From: JAHCHL01 sp964546835
GTDB taxonomy: Bacteria; Armatimonadota; Fimbriimonadia; Fimbriimonadales; ATM1
DNA: 12,564 bases
Direction: 5' to 3'
Assembly: GCA_964546835.1 (NCBI GenBank)
Contig: CAZJKW010000056.1
Coordinates: 1-12,564 of the forward strand
The position numbers and the translations under genes are program-made. The notes under the pieces are model-generated. The model saw only the letters and a list, made by a program, of their open reading frames with translations. It was not told where the DNA came from and did not search any database. Below, in pieces: positions 1-5,753 of the stretch. Position 1 is the stretch's first letter, and each line of letters begins with the position of its first letter.

Positions 1-770
1 GTGTTACCTTCACTTCAGCCTGGCCATGGCTAGATCACGCAGTTTCGGGTCTGCTTGCACTGACTAGACGCCCTATTCAGACTCGGTTTCCCTTCGGCTC
101 CGCGGCTTAACCGCTTAACCTTGCCAGTACAAACAACTCGTAGGCTCATTCTGCAAAAGGCACGCCATCACGCATTCTGCGATTACTCGCAGCATAGCGC
201 TCTGACTGATTGTAGGTAATACGATTTCAGGATCTATTTCACCCCCATTCCCTGGGTACTTTCACCTTTCCCTCACGGTACTTGTTGCACTATCGGTGAC
301 GAGGAGTATTTAGCCTTATCCGGTGGTCCGGACAGATTCGCGCAAAATTCCACGTGATTCGCGCTACTTGGGATACCGCTCACTATCTTCGGCTTTCGTG
401 TACGGGTCTCTCACCCTCTATGGAGAAGCGTTCCAACTTACTTCCACTAACCTATTTTCGCTAAATGCGGTCCCGCAACCCCAATTGGCAAGCCAATTGG
501 TTTGGGCTCTTCCGCGTTCGCTCGCCGCTACTTACGGAATCTCTTCGAGTTCTTTTCCTCTGCTTACTTAGATGTTTCAGTTCAGCAGGTTCCCTCCATA
601 CAACCTATGAATTCAGTTGTAGGTGACACAGCATTACCTGTGCCGGGTTTCCCCATTCGGACACCCTCGGATCAAAGCTTTCGTGCAGCTCCCCGAGGCG
701 TTTCGCCGCTTACGCGTCCTTCATCGGCTCCTAGTCCCTAGGCATCCGTCGTATACCCTTTGTAGCTTTC
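1..770 (-). rRNA. rrl: 23S ribosomal RNA, 5' part (domain I and start of domain II), runs off the left edge
   Basis: Read on the minus strand, this is the 5' end of a bacterial large-subunit rRNA. Conserved stretches are visible in the expected order: GGATGCCTAGG near the 5' end, the GATCCGAGGGTGTCCGAATGG block, AAGTAGCGGCGAGCGAACGC, AAGTACCGTGAGGGAAAGG, and CCCGAAACTGCGTGATCTAGCC close to the left edge. By comparison with E. coli numbering from memory, the left edge lies near position 720, so roughly the first quarter of the gene is present. The 5' end is estimated by aligning the terminal helix strand before GGATGCC and may be off by several bases. No internal break is visible. The gene is preceded by its own promoter and leader rather than by a 16S gene or spacer tRNAs. 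Short ORFs within it on the plus strand are chance reading frames. Confidence 0.97.
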
Positions 771-821
771 AAAACTAGCAAAATTACGATTACGATGCGT
801 GGTTCCACAACACTATGCAAC

Positions 822-833
822 TGTCAAAGAGCT
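822..833 (-). promoter_or_regulatory. boxA-like rRNA antitermination site
   Basis: On the minus strand the sequence is AGCTCTTTGACA. The E. coli rRNA boxA is TGCTCTTTAACA, so ten of twelve bases match. It sits in the transcribed leader between the promoter and the mature 23S 5' end, where NusB/NusE (S10) would load onto the nascent RNA to prevent Rho-dependent termination. Its presence directly in front of the 23S gene fits this gene being transcribed as an independent rRNA unit. Confidence 0.65.
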
Positions 834-837
834 TGGC

Positions 838-851
838 TTGCGCTCGCGCAA
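838..851 (-). promoter_or_regulatory. boxB-like hairpin in the 23S leader
   Basis: The minus-strand sequence TTGCGCGAGCGCAA forms a compact hairpin (TTGCG/CGCAA around a four-base loop). It lies four bases upstream of a boxA-like element. In bacterial rRNA leaders the order boxB-hairpin then boxA is the classical antitermination arrangement, which is why I read this hairpin as part of such a site. The assignment rests on position and shape only. Confidence 0.45.
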
Positions 852-877
852 CCTGAAAAGGCAGGGAGCGGTTTCGG

Positions 878-906
878 ATAGTACCTTTACCACGACTTAA
901 TGTCAA
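878..906 (-). promoter_or_regulatory. Sigma-70-type promoter for the 23S rRNA gene
   Basis: On the minus strand TTGACA (906-901) is followed by a 17-base spacer and TACTAT (883-878). This is a perfect -35 box, the ideal spacing, and a -10 box with five of six consensus bases. The predicted start is near 871, giving a leader of about 100 bases before the mature 23S end. The bases upstream of the -35 (about 907-935) are A/T-rich, like an UP element, as is usual for strong rRNA promoters. Confidence 0.8.
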
Positions 907-977
907 GCGGTTTGCAAAGATTTTTGAATAATTCTTATTGACTCGCTCGTCTTTATTAGCCGTCCATACTGTTTAAC

Positions 978-1913
978 ATGATTGCCGGACTATTAGTTCC
1001 CATTATCCTGTCTCAATCCGAGCCCTGGATTCCCGTCGCGGACCTGACTGTTGGTAAGGGTGCGGTTTGGTCGGTTTGTTGGGTGGGTGATTCTGAAAAA
1101 ATTGTCTGCGGGGATGATGAGGGGCTTTATTTGGTTGACGTCTCGGCGCGAAAAGTTGAGTTAACTTCAGAGGAAGGATTCTCTCCTGTGACTGCTTCTC
1201 CGAACGGGAAGCAAATTGCGGCTGCTTCAAAGGATGGATTGACACTTTTTGACCCGAAGTCTTTGAAGTCAGTTTTTGAATGGAACGAGCAAAACGGATT
1301 CACTTTCAAGGAGATTGATGAGTACTTGGTTTGTTTGGCTGTTTCGCCGGACAGCAAGTTTGTTTTTGCCGGAACGAGTGAAGGTGATTTGGTTCGTTTT
1401 GATTTGAATTCAAAATCGGTCAAGCGATTTGGGGCTCATGGCGGCAAATTGAACTCAATTTCTTTCAGTCGGGATTCAAAGTGGATGGCAACCTGTGCGG
1501 AGGATAACAAAGGATTTGTTTGGGAGTTGAGCGGAATGAGTCGAATTTTTGAGACTCAATTCATTGAGCCGGTTGTCAGTTGTGCATTTTCGAGTGAAGG
1601 CCAATCGGTTTTGTTTGGGGCAAATGACGGGGCGATGAGACTGGTTCAGATACCTGAAATGAGAGTGCTTGCCGAAGAGAGATTTAAGGGTTCCGTTTCG
1701 GGAGTTGCCGGTTTTGGTAAGTCCGAATGGATGGTTATTGGTAGTTCCGAGGAGTTTCCGGGAATGATTGCTTTGTTTGATGGCAGCCTGAAGTCGCGGG
1801 AACCAGTTTATCGGCTTTCGGGCTGGCCTTGGGGAGTTTCAAGTTCAACGAAAACGCGGCAAATTGCAATTGGAAGTGATGGCGGAAGGGTGATTGTCGT
1901 CAAAAACCGCTGA
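978..1913 (+). CDS. WD40-like seven-bladed beta-propeller protein
   Basis: A 311-residue protein with seven recurring blade units ending in short hydrophobic strands, at about residues 30-55, 70-92, 119-142, 158-183, 199-224, 239-268 and 284-308. Typical pieces are SPDSKFVFAGTSEGDLVRFD and FSRDSKWMATCAEDNKGFVW. The length is about that of a single complete WD40 propeller, a binding scaffold without catalytic motifs. The first 12 residues are hydrophobic (MIAGLLVPIILS) and could be a short export signal, but they lack the usual basic start, so location is uncertain. The ATG at 978 is the only in-frame ATG/GTG/TTG start after the TAG at 957. It has no Shine-Dalgarno sequence, so translation may be leaderless or from a very short leader. 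The gene is divergent from the 23S gene. Its partner and function are unknown. Confidence 0.85.
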   Translation: MIAGLLVPIILSQSEPWIPVADLTVGKGAVWSVCWVGDSEKIVCGDDEGLYLVDVSARKVELTSEEGFSPVTASPNGKQIAAASKDGLTLFDPKSLKSVFEWNEQNGFTFKEIDEYLVCLAVSPDSKFVFAGTSEGDLVRFDLNSKSVKRFGAHGGKLNSISFSRDSKWMATCAEDNKGFVWELSGMSRIFETQFIEPVVSCAFSSEGQSVLFGANDGAMRLVQIPEMRVLAEERFKGSVSGVAGFGKSEWMVIGSSEEFPGMIALFDGSLKSREPVYRLSGWPWGVSSSTKTRQIAIGSDGGRVIVVKNR

Positions 1914-1922
1914 ATTCGTTCA

Positions 1923-1962
1923 AACAATTTGGAGTTTTTTCAAAAACAATGTGCAAATTGTT
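1923..1962. repeat. Inverted repeat between the WD40 gene and the pilin-like gene
   Basis: AACAATTTG (1923-1931) is repeated in perfect inverted form as CAAATTGTT (1954-1962), and a smaller inverted pair GTTTTT/AAAAAC lies in the loop (1934-1947). It could be a weak A/T-rich terminator for the WD40 gene or an operator for the downstream gene, since its right arm reaches the presumed -35 region. There is no T-run after it, so a simple intrinsic terminator is less likely. Confidence 0.4.
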
Positions 1963-1979
1963 AATAATGCCTTTATACT
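1951..1979 (+). promoter_or_regulatory. Probable promoter of the pilin-like gene
   Basis: TATACT (1974-1979) is a good -10 box (five of six bases). The -35 region (GTGCAA at 1951-1956, 17-base spacing) is weak. The predicted start near 1986 gives a leader of about 57 bases ending in a strong GGAGG ribosome binding site. The position between two genes with separate functions supports a promoter here, but the -35 match is poor. Confidence 0.45.
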
Positions 1980-2042
1980 GTAATTAGCAGGACGAGTGTG
2001 CCTGCAGCATTCATACCCCTAATTGATTGGAGGAAACGGACA

Positions 2043-2909
2043 ATGAAACGAAGAGCATTTACGCTCATCGAACTTTTGGTGGTAATTGCGATCATCGCAA
2101 TTCTTGCCGCCATTCTATTCCCTGTATTTGCTTCCGCAAAAGATAAAGCCAAACAGACGGCTTGCGTCTCGAACCTACGCCAAATGGGAACGGGCATCAA
2201 ACTCTACCAAGCAGATTACGACGACAAGTATCCTTTGGGACAAACATTGCTTCCCAGCGGTGGCTGGTGGAATAACCTTCACGTGGTTCCGCCAAGGTGG
2301 CACGCTCCATTTAGCGGCATCCAACAGCACAACTACGACACATTTGCGTTGAATACAATTCAGCCGTATTTGAACAACTGGGCTATCTATCAATGCCCAT
2401 CAGGACCGGATAATCGTTTCAGCGATCCGACCGCTTATACAACCGGAACCGGAATCCAACAACCGGTACCCATTTCGTACAATTACAACGGCTTGGTATC
2501 GGCATTGACGGATTCATCCGTTGCTTCGCCATCAGGTCTCCGGATTATTTGGGAAGGCCGAGGTAAGCAATCCGTCCTTGGATTTAGCCGACCGAGTCCG
2601 TTCTTGTCTTGTGCGGCAGGTCCAACTTGTGTTTATCAGGGCTTGAACTCATCTCCCGGCGGAAACATGAGTATTCCGACCCCGCTTGTGACCTATTGGG
2701 TTCATAACCGTGGTGGAAACTTTGCGTTTGCCGATTCGCACGTCAAGTGGAATCGAATGGGTGCGCAATTGACGCCGCAGACGACTGACCGTGAAAAAGA
2801 CCCCTGGAGCAGATATAACGCTGGTGGAGTACCAGCAGGAACCCTGTTCATGGCAGGAACGCCGGCAAAGCCGTACCTCTGGTGCCCAGACGTAGAATAC
2901 GGCGGATAA
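2043..2909 (+). CDS. Type IV pilin-like secreted protein (prepilin N-terminus, degenerate H-X9-DG C-terminus)
   Basis: A 288-residue protein beginning MKRRAFTLIELLVVIAIIAI. This is a class III/type IV prepilin leader: a short basic leader, cleavage expected between Ala5 and Phe6, Glu at mature position 5, and one hydrophobic helix to about residue 27. Next come a charged helix (KDKAKQTACVSNLRQMGTG), a variable middle, and near the C-terminus VHNRGGNFAFADSHVKW. The latter matches the H-X9-DG pattern (His221, Asp231) with Ser in place of the usual Gly. Such proteins are numerous in Planctomycetes and Armatimonadota and are thought to be exported pseudopilins of unknown role. An ATG at 1998 would add 15 residues ahead of the leader. 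The ATG at 2043 is chosen because GGAGG (2029-2033) lies 9 bases before it and the prepilin leader then sits at the N-terminus. Confidence 0.9.
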   Translation: MKRRAFTLIELLVVIAIIAILAAILFPVFASAKDKAKQTACVSNLRQMGTGIKLYQADYDDKYPLGQTLLPSGGWWNNLHVVPPRWHAPFSGIQQHNYDTFALNTIQPYLNNWAIYQCPSGPDNRFSDPTAYTTGTGIQQPVPISYNYNGLVSALTDSSVASPSGLRIIWEGRGKQSVLGFSRPSPFLSCAAGPTCVYQGLNSSPGGNMSIPTPLVTYWVHNRGGNFAFADSHVKWNRMGAQLTPQTTDREKDPWSRYNAGGVPAGTLFMAGTPAKPYLWCPDVEYGG

Positions 2910-2928
2910 CAGATTCCGCTTGACCTTG

Positions 2929-2964
2929 AAACGACCAACGGATTCTATTCGTTGGTCGTTTTTT
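2929..2964 (+). terminator. Rho-independent terminator after the pilin-like gene
   Basis: A perfect 12-bp stem (AAACGACCAACG with CGTTGGTCGTTT) closes a 9-base loop, and the 3' arm runs directly into a T-run (2959-2964). It lies 20 bases after the stop codon of the pilin-like gene. Only 16 bases separate it from the next start codon, so the downstream lipoprotein gene needs readthrough or a promoter embedded here. Confidence 0.9.
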
Positions 2965-2980
2965 CAGTAAGGAGAATTCA

Positions 2981-3166
2981 ATGAAATATCTTGTTTTGCT
3001 TGGTTTGTTTGTTGTGTTTGGACTTTCCGGATGTGGCGGCGGCGATGACGCCGGTATGGACAGCGGATCAAGTCAGCCCTCGAAGCCGTCATCAGCTGCC
3101 GGAACCGAGTCTCAGGGAAATGCAGGGGAACCGGATTCGGTTTCTCCTCCTCCTTCAGGGAACTAA
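2981..3166 (+). CDS. Small lipoprotein (61 residues)
   Basis: The N-terminus MKYLVLLGLFVVFGLSGCGG is a typical lipoprotein signal peptide with lipobox LSGC. Lipidation is expected on Cys18, leaving a mature chain of 44 residues. The remainder is a low-complexity, disordered linker rich in Gly, Ser and Pro, ending in PPPSGN with no recognisable domain. It is probably anchored in the outer leaflet of the inner membrane or in the outer membrane, since the residues after Cys (Gly-Gly) are not an inner-membrane retention signal of the E. coli kind. A clear ribosome binding site (AAGGAG at 2969-2974) lies six bases before the ATG. It follows the terminator of the pilin-like gene very closely. Function is unknown. 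Its length suggests a small envelope peptide rather than a truncated enzyme. Confidence 0.8.
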   Translation: MKYLVLLGLFVVFGLSGCGGGDDAGMDSGSSQPSKPSSAAGTESQGNAGEPDSVSPPPSGN

Positions 3167-3172
3167 AAAACG

Positions 3173-3212
3173 AAACGCCTGCTTGTAGTCAATTCTACAA
3201 GCCGACGTTTTT
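3173..3212. terminator. Bidirectional terminator between the lipoprotein gene and the convergent small gene
   Basis: GCTTGTAG (3181-3188) and CTACAAGC (3195-3202) form a perfect 8-bp stem with a 6-base loop. It is extended by AAACG (3173-3177) pairing with CGTTT (3206-3210) across a small internal loop. On the plus strand it is followed by five Ts (3208-3212), and on the minus strand the transcript continues into a GTTTCGTTTTTT tract. It sits between two convergent stop codons, so it can serve both genes. Confidence 0.8.
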
Positions 3213-3219
3213 GAATCTA

Positions 3220-3372
3220 TTAGTCATCTTCTTTTGCGACTTTCTTCGTACGCTTCGGCTTTGACTCGGCCGTGGGTTCGGGCAACAGGAAAACGGTCTT
3301 CATTCTTCCCTTTGCTTTTTGTGCCGGCGTTCTTTGCCGTTTTGGTTTACGATTGTTGCGTTCAATTCCCAC
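3220..3372 (-). CDS. Small very basic protein, 50 residues, GTG start
   Basis: On the minus strand a GTG at 3372-3370 opens a 50-codon frame ending at TAA (3222-3220). The start is marked by AAGGAG (3384-3379) six bases upstream, one of the best ribosome binding sites in the window. The protein begins MGIERNNRKPKRQRTPAQKA, has a short hydrophobic stretch (KTVFLLPEP, residues 25-33), and ends KPKRTKKVAKEDD. It has 16 Lys/Arg against 6 Asp/Glu. There is no signal peptide or membrane segment. I do not recognise the family. The composition suggests binding to RNA or DNA, possibly at the ribosome, but that is inference. A possible promoter (TTACTA, 17 bases, TATCAT) lies directly upstream, and a shared terminator follows. 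It is divergent from the MoxR gene and convergent with the lipoprotein gene. Confidence 0.72.
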   Translation of the reverse strand: MGIERNNRKPKRQRTPAQKAKGRMKTVFLLPEPTAESKPKRTKKVAKEDD

Positions 3373-3403
3373 GAAAATCTCCTTTAATTAGGCGGCGAAC
3401 GAA

Positions 3404-3432
3404 ATGATACCCGGAACCGACCTTCGTAGTAA
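3404..3432 (-). promoter_or_regulatory. Possible promoter of the 50-residue basic protein gene
   Basis: On the minus strand TTACTA (3432-3427) is followed by 17 bases and TATCAT (3409-3404). The -10 box matches five of six consensus bases and the -35 box three of six. The predicted start would be around 3397, about 25 bases before the GTG and just ahead of the AAGGAG ribosome binding site. Confidence 0.4.
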
Positions 3433-3434
3433 CC

Positions 3435-3440
3435 TATAAT
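3435..3440 (+). promoter_or_regulatory. Consensus -10 box upstream of the MoxR gene
   Basis: A perfect TATAAT lies here and physically overlaps the first possible ATG (3439) of the MoxR frame. If it is used, transcription starts near 3447 and translation must begin at the next ATG (3460). No convincing -35 box is present at 16-18 bases upstream, so the assignment depends on the -10 box alone. Confidence 0.45.
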
Positions 3441-3459
3441 GACGCAATCAGCAACTATC

Positions 3460-4416
3460 ATGAGCAGCCATTCCCAGCAGATTTCAGAGCGCGCACGCGC
3501 GATTGTTAACAACGTTGAGTCGGTGATTTTCGGCAAACGAGCGACGATTGAAAAGTCGGTCATTGCGCTTCTTTGCGGTGGTCACATATTGTTGGAAGAC
3601 GTGCCGGGAGTTGGTAAGACGATGCTTTCAAAGGCATTGGCAAAGTCCATCGGCGGAGAGTTTCGAAGGATTCAATTTACTCCTGACTTGCTGCCAGCGG
3701 ACATTACGGGTTCTTCTATCTTTAACCAAAAAGAAATGGTTTTTGAGTTTCGTCCGGGCCCGATTTTTGGAAACGTGGTTTTAGCCGATGAAATCAATCG
3801 TGCTACACCGAAAACGCAAGCTGCCTTGCTTGAATCCATGGAAGAACGACAAGTCACTGTAGATGGCGTAACTCGCAACTTACCCATTCCGTTTTTTGTT
3901 ATTGCTACGCAAAATAACGTGGAATTGACGGGTACTTATCCATTGCCGGAGGCCCAATTGGACCGATTTTTCTTAAGACTTTCGATTGGATATCCGGACA
4001 AAAAAGTTGAAGCCGACATTTTGAAAAATCAACAGACTTCGAATCCGATTGATCATATTCAGCCTGTCGTCACTTTGGAAGAAATGATTAATTTGAAACA
4101 GATGGTTCGAGAGGTTTTTGTTCATGACAGTATTCGAGAATATGTCGTTGACATTGTTACGGCAACACGCGAATCGAATCAGATTGTCTTGGGTGCGAGC
4201 CCGCGTGGTTCATTGTTGTTAATGCAAGCCGCACAAGCGCATGCGGCCTTAAACGGCAAAGAGTTTGTGCGACCCGATGATGTTAAAGAAATGGCACCTT
4301 CGGTTTTGGGACATCGAATTATTCCGCGTGCAGATTTGAGATCGCGAGGAATTCCGGTTGATGAGTTGATTGAAAACATGATTTCGGGAATTCGAACTCC
4401 GGTTCCTGTTGGATAA
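3460..4416 (+). CDS. MoxR family AAA+ ATPase
   Basis: A 318-residue protein when counted from the ATG at 3460. It has the MoxR/AAA_3 signature set: Walker A DVPGVGKT (residues 47-54), Walker B VVLADEINR (106-114), sensor 1 VIATQNN (147-153), the PLPEAQLDRF segment (161-170), and a C-terminal lid domain with SPRGSLLLMQAAQAHAA. MoxR proteins are cytoplasmic, hexameric, chaperone-like ATPases that help activate or assemble partner proteins, commonly encoded beside DUF58 and von Willebrand A-type proteins. That is the arrangement here: its TAA is followed immediately by the ATG of the DUF58 gene. An upstream in-frame ATG at 3439 would add seven residues, but it overlaps a TATAAT box. Neither start has a clear ribosome binding site. 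Confidence 0.93.
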   Translation: MSSHSQQISERARAIVNNVESVIFGKRATIEKSVIALLCGGHILLEDVPGVGKTMLSKALAKSIGGEFRRIQFTPDLLPADITGSSIFNQKEMVFEFRPGPIFGNVVLADEINRATPKTQAALLESMEERQVTVDGVTRNLPIPFFVIATQNNVELTGTYPLPEAQLDRFFLRLSIGYPDKKVEADILKNQQTSNPIDHIQPVVTLEEMINLKQMVREVFVHDSIREYVVDIVTATRESNQIVLGASPRGSLLLMQAAQAHAALNGKEFVRPDDVKEMAPSVLGHRIIPRADLRSRGIPVDELIENMISGIRTPVPVG

Positions 4417-5753
4417 ATGCGCAGATATGCAGTTTTAACTTTAACCGTATCGGGCATCTTTTTGATGCTCGTGGGTGTTTTGCTTAACAGTCAGCCGCTT
4501 TTTTATATGAGTACGGTTATGATTGTGACTCTGGTGCTTTTAAAGGTTCAGTCTGTTATTGCAACACGCGGTTTGAGATTTGAAAGAATTATGCCCGGTA
4601 CGATTATTGCCGGCGAATTGGTAACCATGAGAATTAGAATTTGGTCTGCCACAAAATTCCGAAGACCTTTGTTGATTATTACCGACGAATTGCCAGTTCC
4701 ATTGAAAAACGAAGTGGATATGAGGCCACTGCCCGTTGCACCGAATTACAATGAAGCGGTGGAAACAAGATATGAGTTCCGTGCGACCCGGCGTGGAGTT
4801 TTTCGTTGGTCAAAAATTCGCGTTTCCAGCACAGACAGTTTGGGGATTTTGTCCGGCGAGCGGCTTTATCCGAGTGAGCCCGTTCAGATCATTATTCACC
4901 CAACTCCAATTCCATTTTCGATTGATATGGTTGCAATGAGTGGGTGGGGTGCAAGTCAAACCGACCAGGGCAGGAATCGAGGATTGGGCATTGAGCCACG
5001 CGGCATTAGGGAGTTTTTGCCGGGAGATTCGTTGAGATTTGTGGATTGGAAAAGTACTGCACGCACCGGAAACGTTCAAGTCAAAGAATTTGAGACGGGT
5101 CATAACATTAACTTGTTTGTTGGTATCCAGTTAACGGAAAAATCTGAAGTTGGTGAAGGAAGCAAAACGAGTTTGGAAGCGATGTGCGGCCATGCATCTT
5201 ATTTGGCAGAGGTTCTTGTGATTCGCGGAAGTAACATTACGATGTTTAATTTAGAGGAATCCGGGATTGAGGTTTCCAATTCTGCGGAAAGCAGGTTGAA
5301 AGAAATTAACGATGCTCTTGCCGGTGCAACAGCAAATCGCAAAAACAGTTTCGTTTCTGAAATTGAAAAGTTGATAGGGGAGTTTCGTCCTGATCGCACG
5401 GCCGTTCTTATGCTTTCGATTGTTGAGCCCGGATTGGCAGAAGCCATTCGCAAATTGTCTGGGGTCATGCCAGTCGTTGCATTAATTTACGATATTCATC
5501 AATTTTCGCAGGGCCCAATACCTTTTGATTTGATTAGTGCTGCGGATTCGACTTTCCTCAGCCAAATTGCATCGCAATCCGTTGCCATTCGGCTAATGAC
5601 CAACCNNNNNNNNNNAAACAGTTTTCAAGTGCGCCTTTTTCGGCTGACTTAATCAGTGCCGCAGACCCGACTTTTTTGAGTCAGATTGCCTCTCAATCGG
5701 TTGCAATTCGGCTTATGACCAACCCATTTACAAGCGATGAGAAAGCGGCTTAG
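4417..5753 (+). CDS. DUF58 domain protein, interrupted by an assembly gap and a duplicated tail
   Basis: Two membrane segments at the N-terminus (about residues 4-23 and 30-48) are followed by a beta-rich region and the DUF58 core RGIREFLPGDSLRFVDWKST (196-215). The rest is a von Willebrand A-like fold region. Such proteins are membrane-anchored partners of MoxR ATPases. The frame from 4417 runs to the 10-N gap at 5606. After the gap, the same C-terminal residues appear again in a different frame (5616 onward) and continue to a TAG at 5751-5753. If the two copies are collapsed, the protein is 405 residues and ends LMTNPFTSDEKAA, overlapping the next gene by 17 bases. Reading straight through the Ns gives a false end at 5652. 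The start follows the MoxR stop directly (TAAATG) without a ribosome binding site, so translational coupling is likely. Confidence 0.85.
5497..5724 (+). repeat. Two diverged copies of the DUF58 gene tail flanking an N-gap
   Basis: Bases 5497-5605 and 5616-5724 are both 109 long and encode the same protein segment. Over the last 79 bases (5527-5605 against 5646-5724) I count 17 differences, about 78% identity, with only one amino-acid change (Ser to Pro). The first ten residues are more diverged (HQFSQGPIPF against KQFSSAPFSA). Such spread of synonymous change in an otherwise identical stretch points to homologous genes from two related genomes. Confidence 0.85.
5606..5615. other. Assembly gap of 10 Ns
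   Basis: Ten undetermined bases within the DUF58 gene. The flanks repeat each other, so the true distance is probably negative (the contigs overlap) and the number of Ns is a placeholder. Confidence 0.95.

Noticed and set aside
323..741. Two plus-strand ORFs of about 80 codons
   Set aside because: They lie antisense inside clear 23S rRNA sequence and have no ribosome binding sites.
771..977. Possible tRNA or 16S remnant upstream of the 23S gene
   Set aside because: No cloverleaf arms, T-loop GGTTCGA-type motif or 16S 3'-end sequence is visible; the region reads as promoter plus leader.
5616..5652. Continuation of the DUF58 protein directly through the Ns to a stop at 5652
   Set aside because: It is in the wrong frame after the gap. 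The correct frame there repeats the DUF58 tail and ends at 5753.
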